Part shown: one piece after another, positions 1 through 5,879 of the stretch
How positions within the stretch are numbered: position 1 is the first letter of the stretch
Layout: every line of letters starts with the position of its first letter
Source: Hyphomicrobiales bacterium
Lineage (GTDB): Bacteria > Pseudomonadota > Alphaproteobacteria > Rhizobiales > Aestuariivirgaceae
Reading direction: 5' to 3'
Assembly (NCBI GenBank): GCA_014380505.1
Contig: JACMJT010000248.1
Span: forward strand, 1 to 5,879
Length of the DNA stretch: 5,879 bases
Notes under the pieces: model-generated
The model's input: the letters and a program-made list of their open reading frames with translations, nothing else
Databases searched by the model: none
Told to the model about the DNA's origin: nothing
Position numbers and translations under genes: made by a program

Positions 1-341
1 GGTCCGGCGGTGAGGTTAAGCGTCTTTCGGATATGGGTTGCCAATCCGACGAGGTCGCCATGGGCTTCAACCTTAAGAAAGCCGGCCTCCTTCGCCGCTT
101 TCATCGACTGGGGGCCTACCGTCAGCATACGGATTGATTTGAGTTCCGTATGCCCGGAAAGAGCGCGGATTCCATTGGCACTGGTTATGACAATGGCCTG
201 ATAGGGAAGCTTGCGGATGAACGCGCGCGGGCGGGGCACGATACGCAGCAACGGCATGAGGATGACGCGGTGGCCCATGGTCTCCAGCTTCTCCTTGAGC
301 GGGCTGCCATCTTCCTTGGGGCGGGTGACAATGATGTTCAT
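1..341 (-). CDS. hemD: Uroporphyrinogen-III synthase, N-terminal part (runs off the left edge)
   Basis: HemD closes and rearranges the linear tetrapyrrole hydroxymethylbilane, made by HemC, into uroporphyrinogen III, the common precursor of haem, sirohaem, cobalamin and chlorophylls; it is a soluble cytoplasmic enzyme. The 113 visible residues begin MNIIVTRPKEDG and show the weak but typical HemD landmarks: VTRP at residues 5-8, GHRVILMPLL near 23-32, TSANGIRAL at 53-61, and VGPQSMKAAKEAGF at 75-88 followed by AHGDLVGL. HemD proteins are usually about 230-260 residues, so roughly half is outside the window. The ATG at 341 overlaps the hemC stop codon (ATGA) and no strong ribosome site precedes it, which suggests translational coupling to hemC. 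HemD sequences diverge strongly, so the call rests on these motifs plus position after hemC. No frameshift is visible in this part. Confidence 0.9.
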   Translation of the reverse strand, partial: MNIIVTRPKEDGSPLKEKLETMGHRVILMPLLRIVPRPRAFIRKLPYQAIVITSANGIRALSGHTELKSIRMLTVGPQSMKAAKEAGFLKVEAHGDLVGLATHIRKTLNLTAG

Positions 342-1255
342 GAGAAGGCGATAAGGGCGCCGCCACGCGCCTTCACTTCTTCTCCGGCGTCGCGGCCCAT
401 GCGTTCGGCATCCGCGGGCGAGCCATCCCGCTCTGTCTCGAAACAATGTACGCCATCGAGCGTCAGGGCATGGCCGCGAAAACGGAGCACGCCATTGTCG
501 AGCATTGCATGTCCGGCAAGGGGAGTGCGGCAGGAACCGTCGAGTGCGGCAAGGAAGGCCCGCTCGCATAAAACGGCGATCTCGGTATCGCCGTGGTTGA
601 TGGCCGCCAGCAGGGCCCGTGTTGCATCATCGTGCGCTCTGATTTCGAGGCCGATGGCGCCTTGGGCGACAGCGGGCAGCATCACGTCCATGGAAACGAG
701 CGACGTAATCTTGTCCGTGAGGCCCAACCGGTTCAATCCCGCAGCGGCAAGGAATGTCGCGTGGGCGGCGCCGTCCGCGAGCTTGCGCAGCCGTGTCTCC
801 ACATTGCCCCTGAACAGAACGGTCTTGATATCGGGCCGTAACCGCAGGAGCTGGGCGGTGCGGCGTACCGATGAGGAGCCGACAATGGCGCCCAATGGAA
901 GTGCCGCTATGCTCGCGGCAACGGGGCTGAGAAAGGCTTCACGCGCATCTTCACGGGGCAGAAGGGTGGAGATAACGAGCCCGTTGGGCAGGCGCGCCGG
1001 CATATCCTTCATGGAGTGAACCGCGAAGTCGATATCGCCCGCCTGCAGCGCCTCCTCGATCTCCTTGGTGAACATGCCCTTGCCGCCGATTTCGGTGAGC
1101 GGCCGGTCGCGAATGCGGTCGCCGGTCGTGGTAATTGGGACGATTTCAATGCCGTCTTCGGCAAGACCATGGGCGGCCGTCAGCAGCGCGCGGGCTTCAC
1201 GGGCCTGGGCCAGGGCTAAGGGCGAGCCTCGGGTTCCGATTTTCAAACGGGGCAT
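338..1255 (-). CDS. hemC: Porphobilinogen deaminase (hydroxymethylbilane synthase)
   Basis: HemC joins four porphobilinogen molecules into hydroxymethylbilane in the cytoplasm, using a covalently bound dipyrromethane cofactor. From the ATG at 1255 the protein has 305 residues, normal for the family. It opens with MPRLKIGTRGSPLALAQ. Catalytic features are all present: Asp84 in HSMKDMP (81-86), the Arg131-Arg132 pair in SSSVRR, Arg149 and Arg155 in FRGNVETR, and the cofactor-attachment Cys242 in LDGSCRTPLAGHA. These numbers coincide with those known for E. coli HemC, which supports this start. A GTG at 1291 would add 12 residues ([12 protein letters not shown]) without family resemblance, so I prefer 1255, although its ribosome site is weak. 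The stop overlaps the hemD start by four bases. The gene is divergent from tsaD; a shared regulatory region is expected in the 72-base gap. Confidence 0.97.
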   Translation of the reverse strand: MPRLKIGTRGSPLALAQAREARALLTAAHGLAEDGIEIVPITTTGDRIRDRPLTEIGGKGMFTKEIEEALQAGDIDFAVHSMKDMPARLPNGLVISTLLPREDAREAFLSPVAASIAALPLGAIVGSSSVRRTAQLLRLRPDIKTVLFRGNVETRLRKLADGAAHATFLAAAGLNRLGLTDKITSLVSMDVMLPAVAQGAIGLEIRAHDDATRALLAAINHGDTEIAVLCERAFLAALDGSCRTPLAGHAMLDNGVLRFRGHALTLDGVHCFETERDGSPADAERMGRDAGEEVKARGGALIAFS

Positions 1256-1327
1256 TTGCAAGTCATATCCAGCCGATGCTAGAGCGGGCACCTCTTAGAC
1301 GGATTGAACGGAAACGTCACCAGCCCC
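1256..1327. promoter_or_regulatory. Divergent intergenic region between hemC and tsaD
   Basis: This 72-base gap lies between the start codons of two divergently read genes, so promoters for hemC-hemD (leftward) and tsaD-gpsA (rightward) are expected in or near it. That is inference from layout. I cannot point to a good -35/-10 pair: TTGCAA at 1256-1261 with TGCTAG at 1277-1282 resembles one on the plus strand, but its 15-base spacer is short. An imperfect inverted repeat (CTAGAG at 1279-1284 against CTCTTAG at 1292-1298, with one bulged base) lies close to the midpoint and could be an operator. Alternative upstream starts for both genes (GTG 1291 on minus, TTG 1304 on plus) lie inside this gap. 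Confidence 0.4.
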
Positions 1328-2422
1328 ATGGCCGCAGCGGCGACGCATATTCTCGGCATCGAAACCTCGTGCGACGAAACCGCCGCCGCCGTGGTGCGCC
1401 GGAACGCCGATGGCTCGGGGGCCATTCTTTCCAACGTGGTGCGTTCGCAGATCAAGGATCACGCGCCCTATGGCGGTGTCGTGCCGGAAATCGCGGCGCG
1501 CGCCCATGTGACGGTGCTTGACCGGCTGACGAAGCAGGCGCTGGCTGAATCTGACCTTGGCTTCCGCGATTTGGATGGCATTGCCGCAACGGCGGGGCCG
1601 GGGCTTCTGGGCGGCGTCATCGTGGGCTTGACCACCGCCAAGGCGATTGCGCTGGCCCATGGCAAACCGCTGCTCGCCATCAATCACCTGGAGGGACATG
1701 CGCTGACGCCGCGCCTTATGGGCCCTTGTGCTTTTCCCTACTTGCTGTTGCTGATTTCCGGCGGTCATACGCAATTTCAGAGCGTTGAAGGGGTGGGGCG
1801 CTATCACCGCCTCGGGACCACTATCGACGATGCGCTGGGAGAGGCCTTCGACAAGGTGGCGAAGCTGGTGGGGCTGGGATACCCCGGCGGCCCGCAAGTC
1901 GAAATACATGCGCAGCGTGGCAACGGGCGGCGCTTCGATTTCCCGCGGCCGCTGAAGGGGCGGAATGACTGCAATTTCTCTTTTTCTGGATTGAAGACGG
2001 CGGTGCGCGAGGCGGTACACGATATGGGTGCGCTGTCGGATCAGGATGTGGCAGACGTGTGCGCGAGCTTCGAGGCCGCCGTGGCCGAGACGATGGAGGA
2101 CCGGCTTCATCGTGCCATCGAGATTTTCCGTGAGCTTCACCCCGGCGTAAAGGAACCGGCGCTGATCGTGGCTGGTGGTGTTGCGGCGAATGCCGCACTC
2201 AAGGCAGTGTTCGAGCAGCAGGCGGCGATCCATGGCTTCCAGCTGATCGTGCCACCTCCCGAACTGTGCACCGATAACGCGGCGATGATCGCCTGGGCCG
2301 GTGCTGAACGTCTCGCATTGGGCATGGTGGATGATCTCGATGTTCCGGCGAGGGCGCGCTGGCCGCTCGACCAGGCGTCCACGCCGGTTTATGGCTCTGG
2401 CAAGCTCGGAGCCAAGGCATGA
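1328..2422 (+). CDS. tsaD: tRNA N6-adenosine threonylcarbamoyltransferase TsaD (Gcp/Kae1/YgjD)
   Basis: TsaD transfers the threonylcarbamoyl group from threonylcarbamoyl-AMP (made by TsaC/Sua5) to A37 of tRNAs reading ANN codons, giving t6A; in bacteria it works in the cytoplasm with TsaB and TsaE. The 364-residue protein has the ASKHA-type Kae1 fold landmarks: [11 protein letters not shown] (8-18), [10 protein letters not shown] (51-60), the metal-binding NHLEGH motif with His120 and His124, ISGGHTQ (143-149), [23 protein letters not shown] (167-189, by key residues), FSGLKTAV (219-226), VAGGVAAN (281-288), and the metal ligand Asp316 in [12 protein letters not shown] chose the ATG at 1328 because homology begins just after it; a TTG at 1304 would add eight residues (MNGNVTSP). 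A weak GGAA lies at 1310-1313. The stop overlaps the gpsA start (ATGA, 2419-2422). TsaB and TsaE are not encoded in this window. Confidence 0.97.
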   Translation: MAAAATHILGIETSCDETAAAVVRRNADGSGAILSNVVRSQIKDHAPYGGVVPEIAARAHVTVLDRLTKQALAESDLGFRDLDGIAATAGPGLLGGVIVGLTTAKAIALAHGKPLLAINHLEGHALTPRLMGPCAFPYLLLLISGGHTQFQSVEGVGRYHRLGTTIDDALGEAFDKVAKLVGLGYPGGPQVEIHAQRGNGRRFDFPRPLKGRNDCNFSFSGLKTAVREAVHDMGALSDQDVADVCASFEAAVAETMEDRLHRAIEIFRELHPGVKEPALIVAGGVAANAALKAVFEQQAAIHGFQLIVPPPELCTDNAAMIAWAGAERLALGMVDDLDVPARARWPLDQASTPVYGSGKLGAKA

Positions 2423-3330
2423 AACGGCGGATCGGCATTGCCGGTGCGGGCGCCTGGGGCCGTGCCCTCGCGCAAGTGGCGGGCTTGGCGGGACACGACG
2501 TATCCATCTGGCCGAGAGGACACGTGCCGAAGGGACACCTGTGCGATGCCGTAATTCTTGCGGTTCCAGCACAGGTAGCGCGTGAGGTTCTGGCGGTCAT
2601 CAAGCCTGCCGTGCCAACAGGCCTGCCACTCATCATTGCCGCCAAGGGTATTGAGCAAGCGACTGGTCTGTTTATGAACGAGGTCGTCGCCGAAGTTATT
2701 CCCGGCGCACGGGCCATGATTCTGTCGGGTCCAGGCTTCGCTGCGGATGTGATGCGAGGGCTTCCGACGGCGGTGGTGCTGGCGGCGGCAACCCTTGCCG
2801 AGGCCAGCGAATGGGCAGAGGCGCTGACGGCACCTTCTTTCCGCATCTATAATTCCGACGACGTGCGCGGCGTCGAGATTGGTGGGGCTTTGAAGAATGT
2901 TCTCGCCATCGCCTGCGGCATTGCCGACGGCCGCGGTCTCGGCGACAGCGCGCGGGCCGCCCTGACGACGCGTGGTTTTGCTGAACTCATGCGTTTCGGA
3001 CGCAAGCTCGGCGGCAAGCCTGAAACGTTGATCGGACTTTCCGGGCTGGGCGATCTTTTGCTCACCTGCTCCAGCAGCCAATCGCGCAACTATGCGTTCG
3101 GGCTTGCCATCGGTGCCGGGCGTACAGTGGCCGAGGCCTTCGCGCAATCAACCGGTGTGGTTGAAGGCGCCTTCACCGCACAGATCGCTTTCGAACTGGC
3201 ACGAAAACACGGCATCGACATGCCCATCGTGGATGCGGTTCACTCCATTGTCGACCGCAACGCCAGTCCTGATGCGGAAATCGCCCGATTGCTGGCGCGC
3301 CCAGTGGGCAGGGAAATGGAGATGACGTGA
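2419..3330 (+). CDS. gpsA: Glycerol-3-phosphate dehydrogenase [NAD(P)+], short form
   Basis: GpsA reduces dihydroxyacetone phosphate to sn-glycerol 3-phosphate in the cytoplasm, the entry to phospholipid synthesis. The 303-residue protein shows the Rossmann glycine loop [11 protein letters not shown] (9-19), ILAVPAQ (46-52), AAKGIE with Lys76, SGPGFAAD (103-110), EIGGALKN with the expected catalytic Lys159, [11 protein letters not shown] (207-217), QSRN with Arg223, and VVEG (247-250). It is shorter than the usual 325-340 residues. Compared with my memory of E. coli GpsA, about 30 residues are missing between the second strand (VSIW, 28-31) and DAVILAVP (43-50): the segment that normally carries the N..(F/Y)LP motif and part of the adenine-side nucleotide pocket. 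The reading frame is unbroken, and all substrate-binding and catalytic motifs further on are present, so I call it a gene rather than a pseudogene; activity and cofactor preference are open. It overlaps tsaD by four bases (ATGA). Confidence 0.93.
   Translation: MKRRIGIAGAGAWGRALAQVAGLAGHDVSIWPRGHVPKGHLCDAVILAVPAQVAREVLAVIKPAVPTGLPLIIAAKGIEQATGLFMNEVVAEVIPGARAMILSGPGFAADVMRGLPTAVVLAAATLAEASEWAEALTAPSFRIYNSDDVRGVEIGGALKNVLAIACGIADGRGLGDSARAALTTRGFAELMRFGRKLGGKPETLIGLSGLGDLLLTCSSSQSRNYAFGLAIGAGRTVAEAFAQSTGVVEGAFTAQIAFELARKHGIDMPIVDAVHSIVDRNASPDAEIARLLARPVGREMEMT
2491..2539 (+). repeat. Three in-frame GGACAC direct repeats inside gpsA
   Basis: GGACACG occurs at 2491-2497 and again at 2518-2524, and GGACACC at 2533-2539. 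The copies start 27 and 15 bases apart, both multiples of three, and each encodes Gly-His (GHD, GHV, GHL at protein residues 25, 34 and 39). They sit exactly where the protein is shorter than normal GpsA. Chance is possible for repeats this short. A deletion between short direct repeats would be one explanation of the shortened domain. Confidence 0.5.
3318..3322 (+). promoter_or_regulatory. Ribosome binding site GGAGA deciding the EVE gene start
   Basis: GGAGA lies seven bases before the ATG at 3330, good spacing, but only four before the in-frame GTG at 3327. This favours the ATG, which overlaps the gpsA stop codon by one base (TGATG). The site lies inside the end of gpsA. Confidence 0.6.
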
Positions 3331-3764
3331 TGGCCTATTGGTTGTTCAAATCCGAACCCGAAGTCTGGTCCTGGGAGATGCAGAAGGCCAAGGGAAAGGC
3401 CGGCGAAGAATGGACCGGTGTCCGCAACTATCAGGCGCGCAATCACATGCGGGCCATGAAACTGGGTGACAAGGGGTTCTTTTACCACACGGGCGATGTG
3501 AAGTCGGTGGTGGGCATCGTCGAAGTCACCAAGCTCGCGCACAAGGATTCAACGGCAAAGGAAGAGGCCTGGGAGTGCGTCGACATCCGGGCTCTCATGG
3601 ATGTGACGAAGCCCGTCAGCCTCGATACGATCAAAGCCGACACCCGGCTGAAGAAGATGGTGCTGGTCAACAATTCTCGCCTCTCGGTGCAGCCTGTTGC
3701 GGCGGAGGAATGGAAGATCGTCTGCAATCTCGGCGGGGTCAAGATGCCGCCCAAGCTGGCGTGA
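3330..3764 (+). CDS. EVE domain-containing protein (THYN1-like)
   Basis: This small 144-residue protein consists of a single EVE domain, a fold related to PUA and ASCH domains; the family includes human thymocyte nuclear protein 1, and several EVE domains are reported to bind modified bases in DNA or RNA. The signature runs along the whole length: [12 protein letters not shown] (4-15), W28 and [14 protein letters not shown] (30-43), [10 protein letters not shown] (47-56), VVGIVEVTK (60-68), and [12 protein letters not shown] (117-128). There is no signal peptide or membrane segment, so it is cytoplasmic. The molecular role of this stand-alone bacterial form is not established. Its place directly behind tsaD and gpsA agrees with a link to nucleic acid or tRNA modification, but that is inference. 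The chosen ATG is preceded by GGAGA at good spacing; acsA starts 20 bases after its stop codon. Confidence 0.93.
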   Translation: MAYWLFKSEPEVWSWEMQKAKGKAGEEWTGVRNYQARNHMRAMKLGDKGFFYHTGDVKSVVGIVEVTKLAHKDSTAKEEAWECVDIRALMDVTKPVSLDTIKADTRLKKMVLVNNSRLSVQPVAAEEWKIVCNLGGVKMPPKLA

Positions 3765-3773
3765 ACATCGATC

Positions 3774-3780
3774 GAGGAGG
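3774..3780 (+). promoter_or_regulatory. Strong ribosome binding site of acsA (GAGGAGG)
   Basis: GAGGAGG, containing a full AGGAGG Shine-Dalgarno core, ends four bases before the ATG at 3785. It lies in the 20-base gap after the EVE gene. It is the best ribosome site in the window and settles the acsA start against the much longer open frame that extends upstream to 3575 through the EVE gene. It suggests that acsA is translated more strongly than, and independently of, the upstream genes. Confidence 0.85.
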
Positions 3781-3784
3781 AACA

Positions 3785-5728
3785 ATGTCCGGAAAAATCC
3801 ATGGGGTGCCGGCGGCGTGGAAGAAGAAAGCCTATGTCGATGACGCCGGTTACAAAAAGATGTACGCGGACTCGATCAAGGACCCCGCCAAATTCTGGGG
3901 CAAGCAGGCGAGGCGGCTCGACTGGTTCAAGAGTCCCGCGAAGATCAAGAACACCAGCTTCGAATATCCGAATGTCTCCATCAAATGGTATGAGGACGGC
4001 GTTCTCAATGTCTCCTGGAACTGCATCGACCGGCATCTGAAGAAGCGGGGCAATCAGATTGCGATCATCTGGGAAGGGGACGATCCCTACTATGATAAAA
4101 AAATCACCTACAATGAGCTGCACGAGCAGGTCTGCCGCTTCGCCAATGTGCTGAAGAAGAACGGCGTCAAACGCGGAGATTGCGTCACCATTTATCTGCC
4201 GATGATTCCCGAAGCGGCCTACGCGATGCTGGCCTGCGCCCGCATCGGCGTGGTCCATTCCGTCGTGTTCGGCGGCTTTTCGCCGGACTCACTGGCGGGC
4301 CGCATCAATGACGCCAATTCCAAACTGGTCATCACCGCCGATGAAGGCCTGCGGGGCGGCAAGAGGGTGCCGCTCAAGGCCAACACCGATGAGGCGCTGA
4401 AGAAATGCGCGGGCGGCGAGACAGTGATCGTGGTGCGCCGAACCGGTGGCGCCGTCACCATGATGGCCGACCGGGATGTCTGGTATCACGACGAAACGGC
4501 GAAGGTTTCAGCCGAGTGCAAGCCAGAGAAGATGAAGGCGGAAGACCCGCTCTTCATCCTTTACACTTCGGGTTCAACCGGCAAGCCAAAGGGCGTGCTC
4601 CATACGACCGGTGGTTATCTCGTCTATGCCGCGATGACGCACCAATATGTGTTCGACTACCACGACGGCGATATCTACTGGTGCACGGCGGATGTGGGCT
4701 GGGTGACGGGCCACAGCTATATCGTCTACGGGCCGCTGGCCAATGGCGCCACCACGCTGATGTTCGAGGGCATTCCCAATTATCCCACGAACTCCCGCTT
4801 CTGGGAGGTGATCGACAAGCACAAGGTCAATACTTTTTATACAGCACCGACCGCGATCCGGGCCCTGATGGGTGCTGGTGAAGCGCCGGTGAAACGCACC
4901 TCACGCAAGTCGCTCAAGCTTCTTGGTTCGGTCGGCGAGCCGATCAATCCGGAAGCCTGGGAGTGGTACCACCGGGTGGTGGGCGATGGCCGGTGCCCCA
5001 TCGTCGATACATGGTGGCAGACGGAAACGGGCGGCATTCTTATTACTCCGCTGCCCGGCGCCACCAAGCTCAAGCCCGGTTCAGCGACCAGGCCATTCTT
5101 TGGCTGCCAGCCCGCGCTGGTCGATGACAAGGGAACTATCCTCGAAGGCGCTGCGTCCGGCAATCTTGTCATTCTCGATTCATGGCCCGGCCAGATGCGC
5201 ACGGTGTTCGGCGATCATCAGCGGTTCATCGAAACTTATTTTTCGACCTACAAGGGCATGTATTTCACCGGGGACGGTTGCCGCCGGGATGACGACGGTT
5301 ATTACTGGATTACGGGCCGCGTCGATGACGTTCTCAATGTCTCCGGGCACCGGCTTGGAACAGCGGAAGTGGAGTCGGCTCTCGTCAGCCACAACCTCGT
5401 TTCCGAAGCAGCCGTCGTGGGTTATCCGCACGACATCAAGGGTCAGGGCATTTATTGTTATGTCACGCTGATGGCGGGCGAGACCGGCTCCGATGAGTTG
5501 CGCAAGGAACTCGTTGGTCATGTGCGCAAGGAGATCGGGCCACTGGCGAGCCCTGACAAGATACAGTTCGCGCCCGGCCTGCCCAAGACCCGCTCCGGCA
5601 AGATCATGCGGAGAATTCTGCGTAAGATCGCGGAGGGGGATTTCGGCGCGCTCGGCGATACCTCGACGCTGGCCGATCCGGCGGTGGTCGAAGATTTGAT
5701 CGAGAACCGGCAGAACCGGAAAGAGTAA
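3785..5728 (+). CDS. acsA: Acetyl-CoA synthetase (AMP-forming)
   Basis: Acs activates acetate in the cytoplasm in two steps (acetate + ATP to acetyl-AMP, then CoA to acetyl-CoA), feeding acetate into central metabolism. The 647-residue length is typical. Visible are the N-terminal ACAS region (near 27-85), the P-loop-like A3 motif [11 protein letters not shown] (260-270), WVTGH (306-310), [12 protein letters not shown] (381-392), the A5 motif [10 protein letters not shown] (408-417), YFTGD (493-497), the hinge region [13 protein letters not shown] with Asp514 (511-523), and the A10 motif [11 protein letters not shown] with Lys606. Relative to Salmonella Acs the numbering is shifted by three: Trp411 (for Trp414), Val307, Thr308 and Val383 form the small acetate pocket, which argues against propionyl-CoA synthetase. 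Lys606 matches Lys609, the lysine that is reversibly acetylated in Salmonella and shuts off adenylation, so similar control is plausible. The start follows the strong ribosome site at 3774-3780. It may be cotranscribed with tsaD-gpsA-EVE or have its own promoter in the EVE gene. Confidence 0.97.
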   Translation: MSGKIHGVPAAWKKKAYVDDAGYKKMYADSIKDPAKFWGKQARRLDWFKSPAKIKNTSFEYPNVSIKWYEDGVLNVSWNCIDRHLKKRGNQIAIIWEGDDPYYDKKITYNELHEQVCRFANVLKKNGVKRGDCVTIYLPMIPEAAYAMLACARIGVVHSVVFGGFSPDSLAGRINDANSKLVITADEGLRGGKRVPLKANTDEALKKCAGGETVIVVRRTGGAVTMMADRDVWYHDETAKVSAECKPEKMKAEDPLFILYTSGSTGKPKGVLHTTGGYLVYAAMTHQYVFDYHDGDIYWCTADVGWVTGHSYIVYGPLANGATTLMFEGIPNYPTNSRFWEVIDKHKVNTFYTAPTAIRALMGAGEAPVKRTSRKSLKLLGSVGEPINPEAWEWYHRVVGDGRCPIVDTWWQTETGGILITPLPGATKLKPGSATRPFFGCQPALVDDKGTILEGAASGNLVILDSWPGQMRTVFGDHQRFIETYFSTYKGMYFTGDGCRRDDDGYYWITGRVDDVLNVSGHRLGTAEVESALVSHNLVSEAAVVGYPHDIKGQGIYCYVTLMAGETGSDELRKELVGHVRKEIGPLASPDKIQFAPGLPKTRSGKIMRRILRKIAEGDFGALGDTSTLADPAVVEDLIENRQNRKE

Positions 5729-5731
5729 TCT

Positions 5732-5878
5732 TCAACGGCAGCTCCTGAACCATCCCATGTCGAAGTGGAAGTGTTGGGCTGGGTCGGCATTGGAGTCGGG
5801 GCTCCGCAATATGTTGAACCATTGGCAGGCGTGGGTGCGGATGTCGCGGAGGAAAAGGGCGGCGGGACCGCCGGTTGA
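5732..5878 (-). CDS. Extensin-like C-terminal domain protein, C-terminal end only (runs off the right edge)
   Basis: The minus strand has an open frame entering from the right edge and ending at a TGA whose complement is at 5732-5734. The 48 visible residues read FLRDIRTHACQWFNILRSPD followed by NADPAQHFHFDMGWFRSCR and stop. This fits the end of the extensin-like C-terminal family (Pfam Extensin-like_C), which typically closes with an AC..F..(V/I)L.P..N..H..HFH(L/F)D..... CR pattern; the HFHFD segment and the final Cys-Arg are the clearest marks. The family is common in Alphaproteobacteria, often with a signal peptide, and resembles zinc peptidases of the M15 type; its function is not established and the N-terminus cannot be seen here. 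It converges on acsA with only three bases between the stop codons. No start codon is inside the window, so it was recognised by frame and motif alone. Confidence 0.75.
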   Translation of the reverse strand, partial: STGGPAALFLRDIRTHACQWFNILRSPDSNADPAQHFHFDMGWFRSCR

Positions 5879-5879
5879 C

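Noticed and set aside
150..1019. 289-codon plus-strand open frame opposite hemC and hemD
   Set aside because: It is Ser/Arg/Ala-rich without family motifs and lies antisense to clearly conserved hemC and hemD; long shadows of this kind are common in GC-rich DNA.
1256..1291. GTG at 1291 as the hemC start
   Set aside because: It adds 12 residues without family resemblance; starting at 1255 reproduces the known numbering of catalytic residues.
1295..2572. 425-codon minus-strand open frame opposite tsaD and the start of gpsA
   Set aside because: Its Arg/His-rich composition lacks recognisable domains, and the opposite strand carries complete TsaD motifs.
2389..3147. 252-codon minus-strand open frame opposite gpsA
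   Set aside because: No family resemblance; it is a shadow of the conserved gpsA frame.
3575..3784. Upstream extension of the acsA reading frame by 70 codons
   Set aside because: It overlaps the EVE gene in another frame, its residues do not resemble Acs, and the strong AGGAGG site sits directly before the ATG at 3785.
4097..4103. Run of seven A inside acsA, considered as a slippage or frameshift site
   Set aside because: The frame continues correctly through it with conserved Acs sequence on both sides (DKKITYNEL), and no alternative product of note would result.
3482..4258. 258-codon minus-strand open frame across the EVE/acsA junction
   Set aside because: It spans two well-supported genes antisense and its hydrophobic look comes from complementing Acs and EVE codons; no motif was recognised.
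5703..5719. AGAACCGG direct repeat (two copies nine bases apart) with CCGG arms near the acsA end, considered as a terminator
   Set aside because: The possible stem is only four base pairs, has no following T run, and the repeat is explained by the coded NRQNR tail of Acs.

Overview
This 5.9 kb window looks like an ordinary chromosomal housekeeping region of a GC-rich alphaproteobacterium. The evidence is the divergent hemC/tsaD arrangement, a tsaD-gpsA-EVE gene run, and the end of an extensin-like C-terminal protein, a family I associate with Alphaproteobacteria. The order suggests a Hyphomicrobiales-like or neighbouring lineage, but the genus cannot be read from the sequence. Coding density is nearly complete. 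I see no mobile element, CRISPR array, rRNA or tRNA gene.

Left arm, minus strand, 1-1255: hemC (porphobilinogen deaminase) is followed by the 5' part of hemD (uroporphyrinogen-III synthase), joined by a 4-base ATGA overlap. They catalyse consecutive steps of tetrapyrrole synthesis. hemD runs off the left edge. A 72-base gap (1256-1327) separates hemC from the divergent rightward run and should hold promoters for both directions.

Right arm, plus strand, 1328-5728: tsaD (tRNA t6A synthesis), gpsA (glycerol-3-phosphate dehydrogenase), a small EVE-domain protein and acsA (acetyl-CoA synthetase). tsaD/gpsA overlap by ATGA and gpsA/EVE by TGATG. acsA follows after 20 bases with a strong AGGAGG ribosome site. 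The spacing fits one transcription unit combining translation fidelity, phospholipid precursor supply and acetate activation, although acsA could have its own promoter.

Right edge, minus strand, 5732-5878: the last 48 codons of an extensin-like C-terminal domain protein converge on acsA, with only three bases between the stop codons.

The most notable point is gpsA. Its reading frame is intact, but it lacks about 30 residues of the N-terminal NAD-binding domain, and a heptamer-like GGACAC repeat sits exactly where they are missing. I found no convincing new biological system here.
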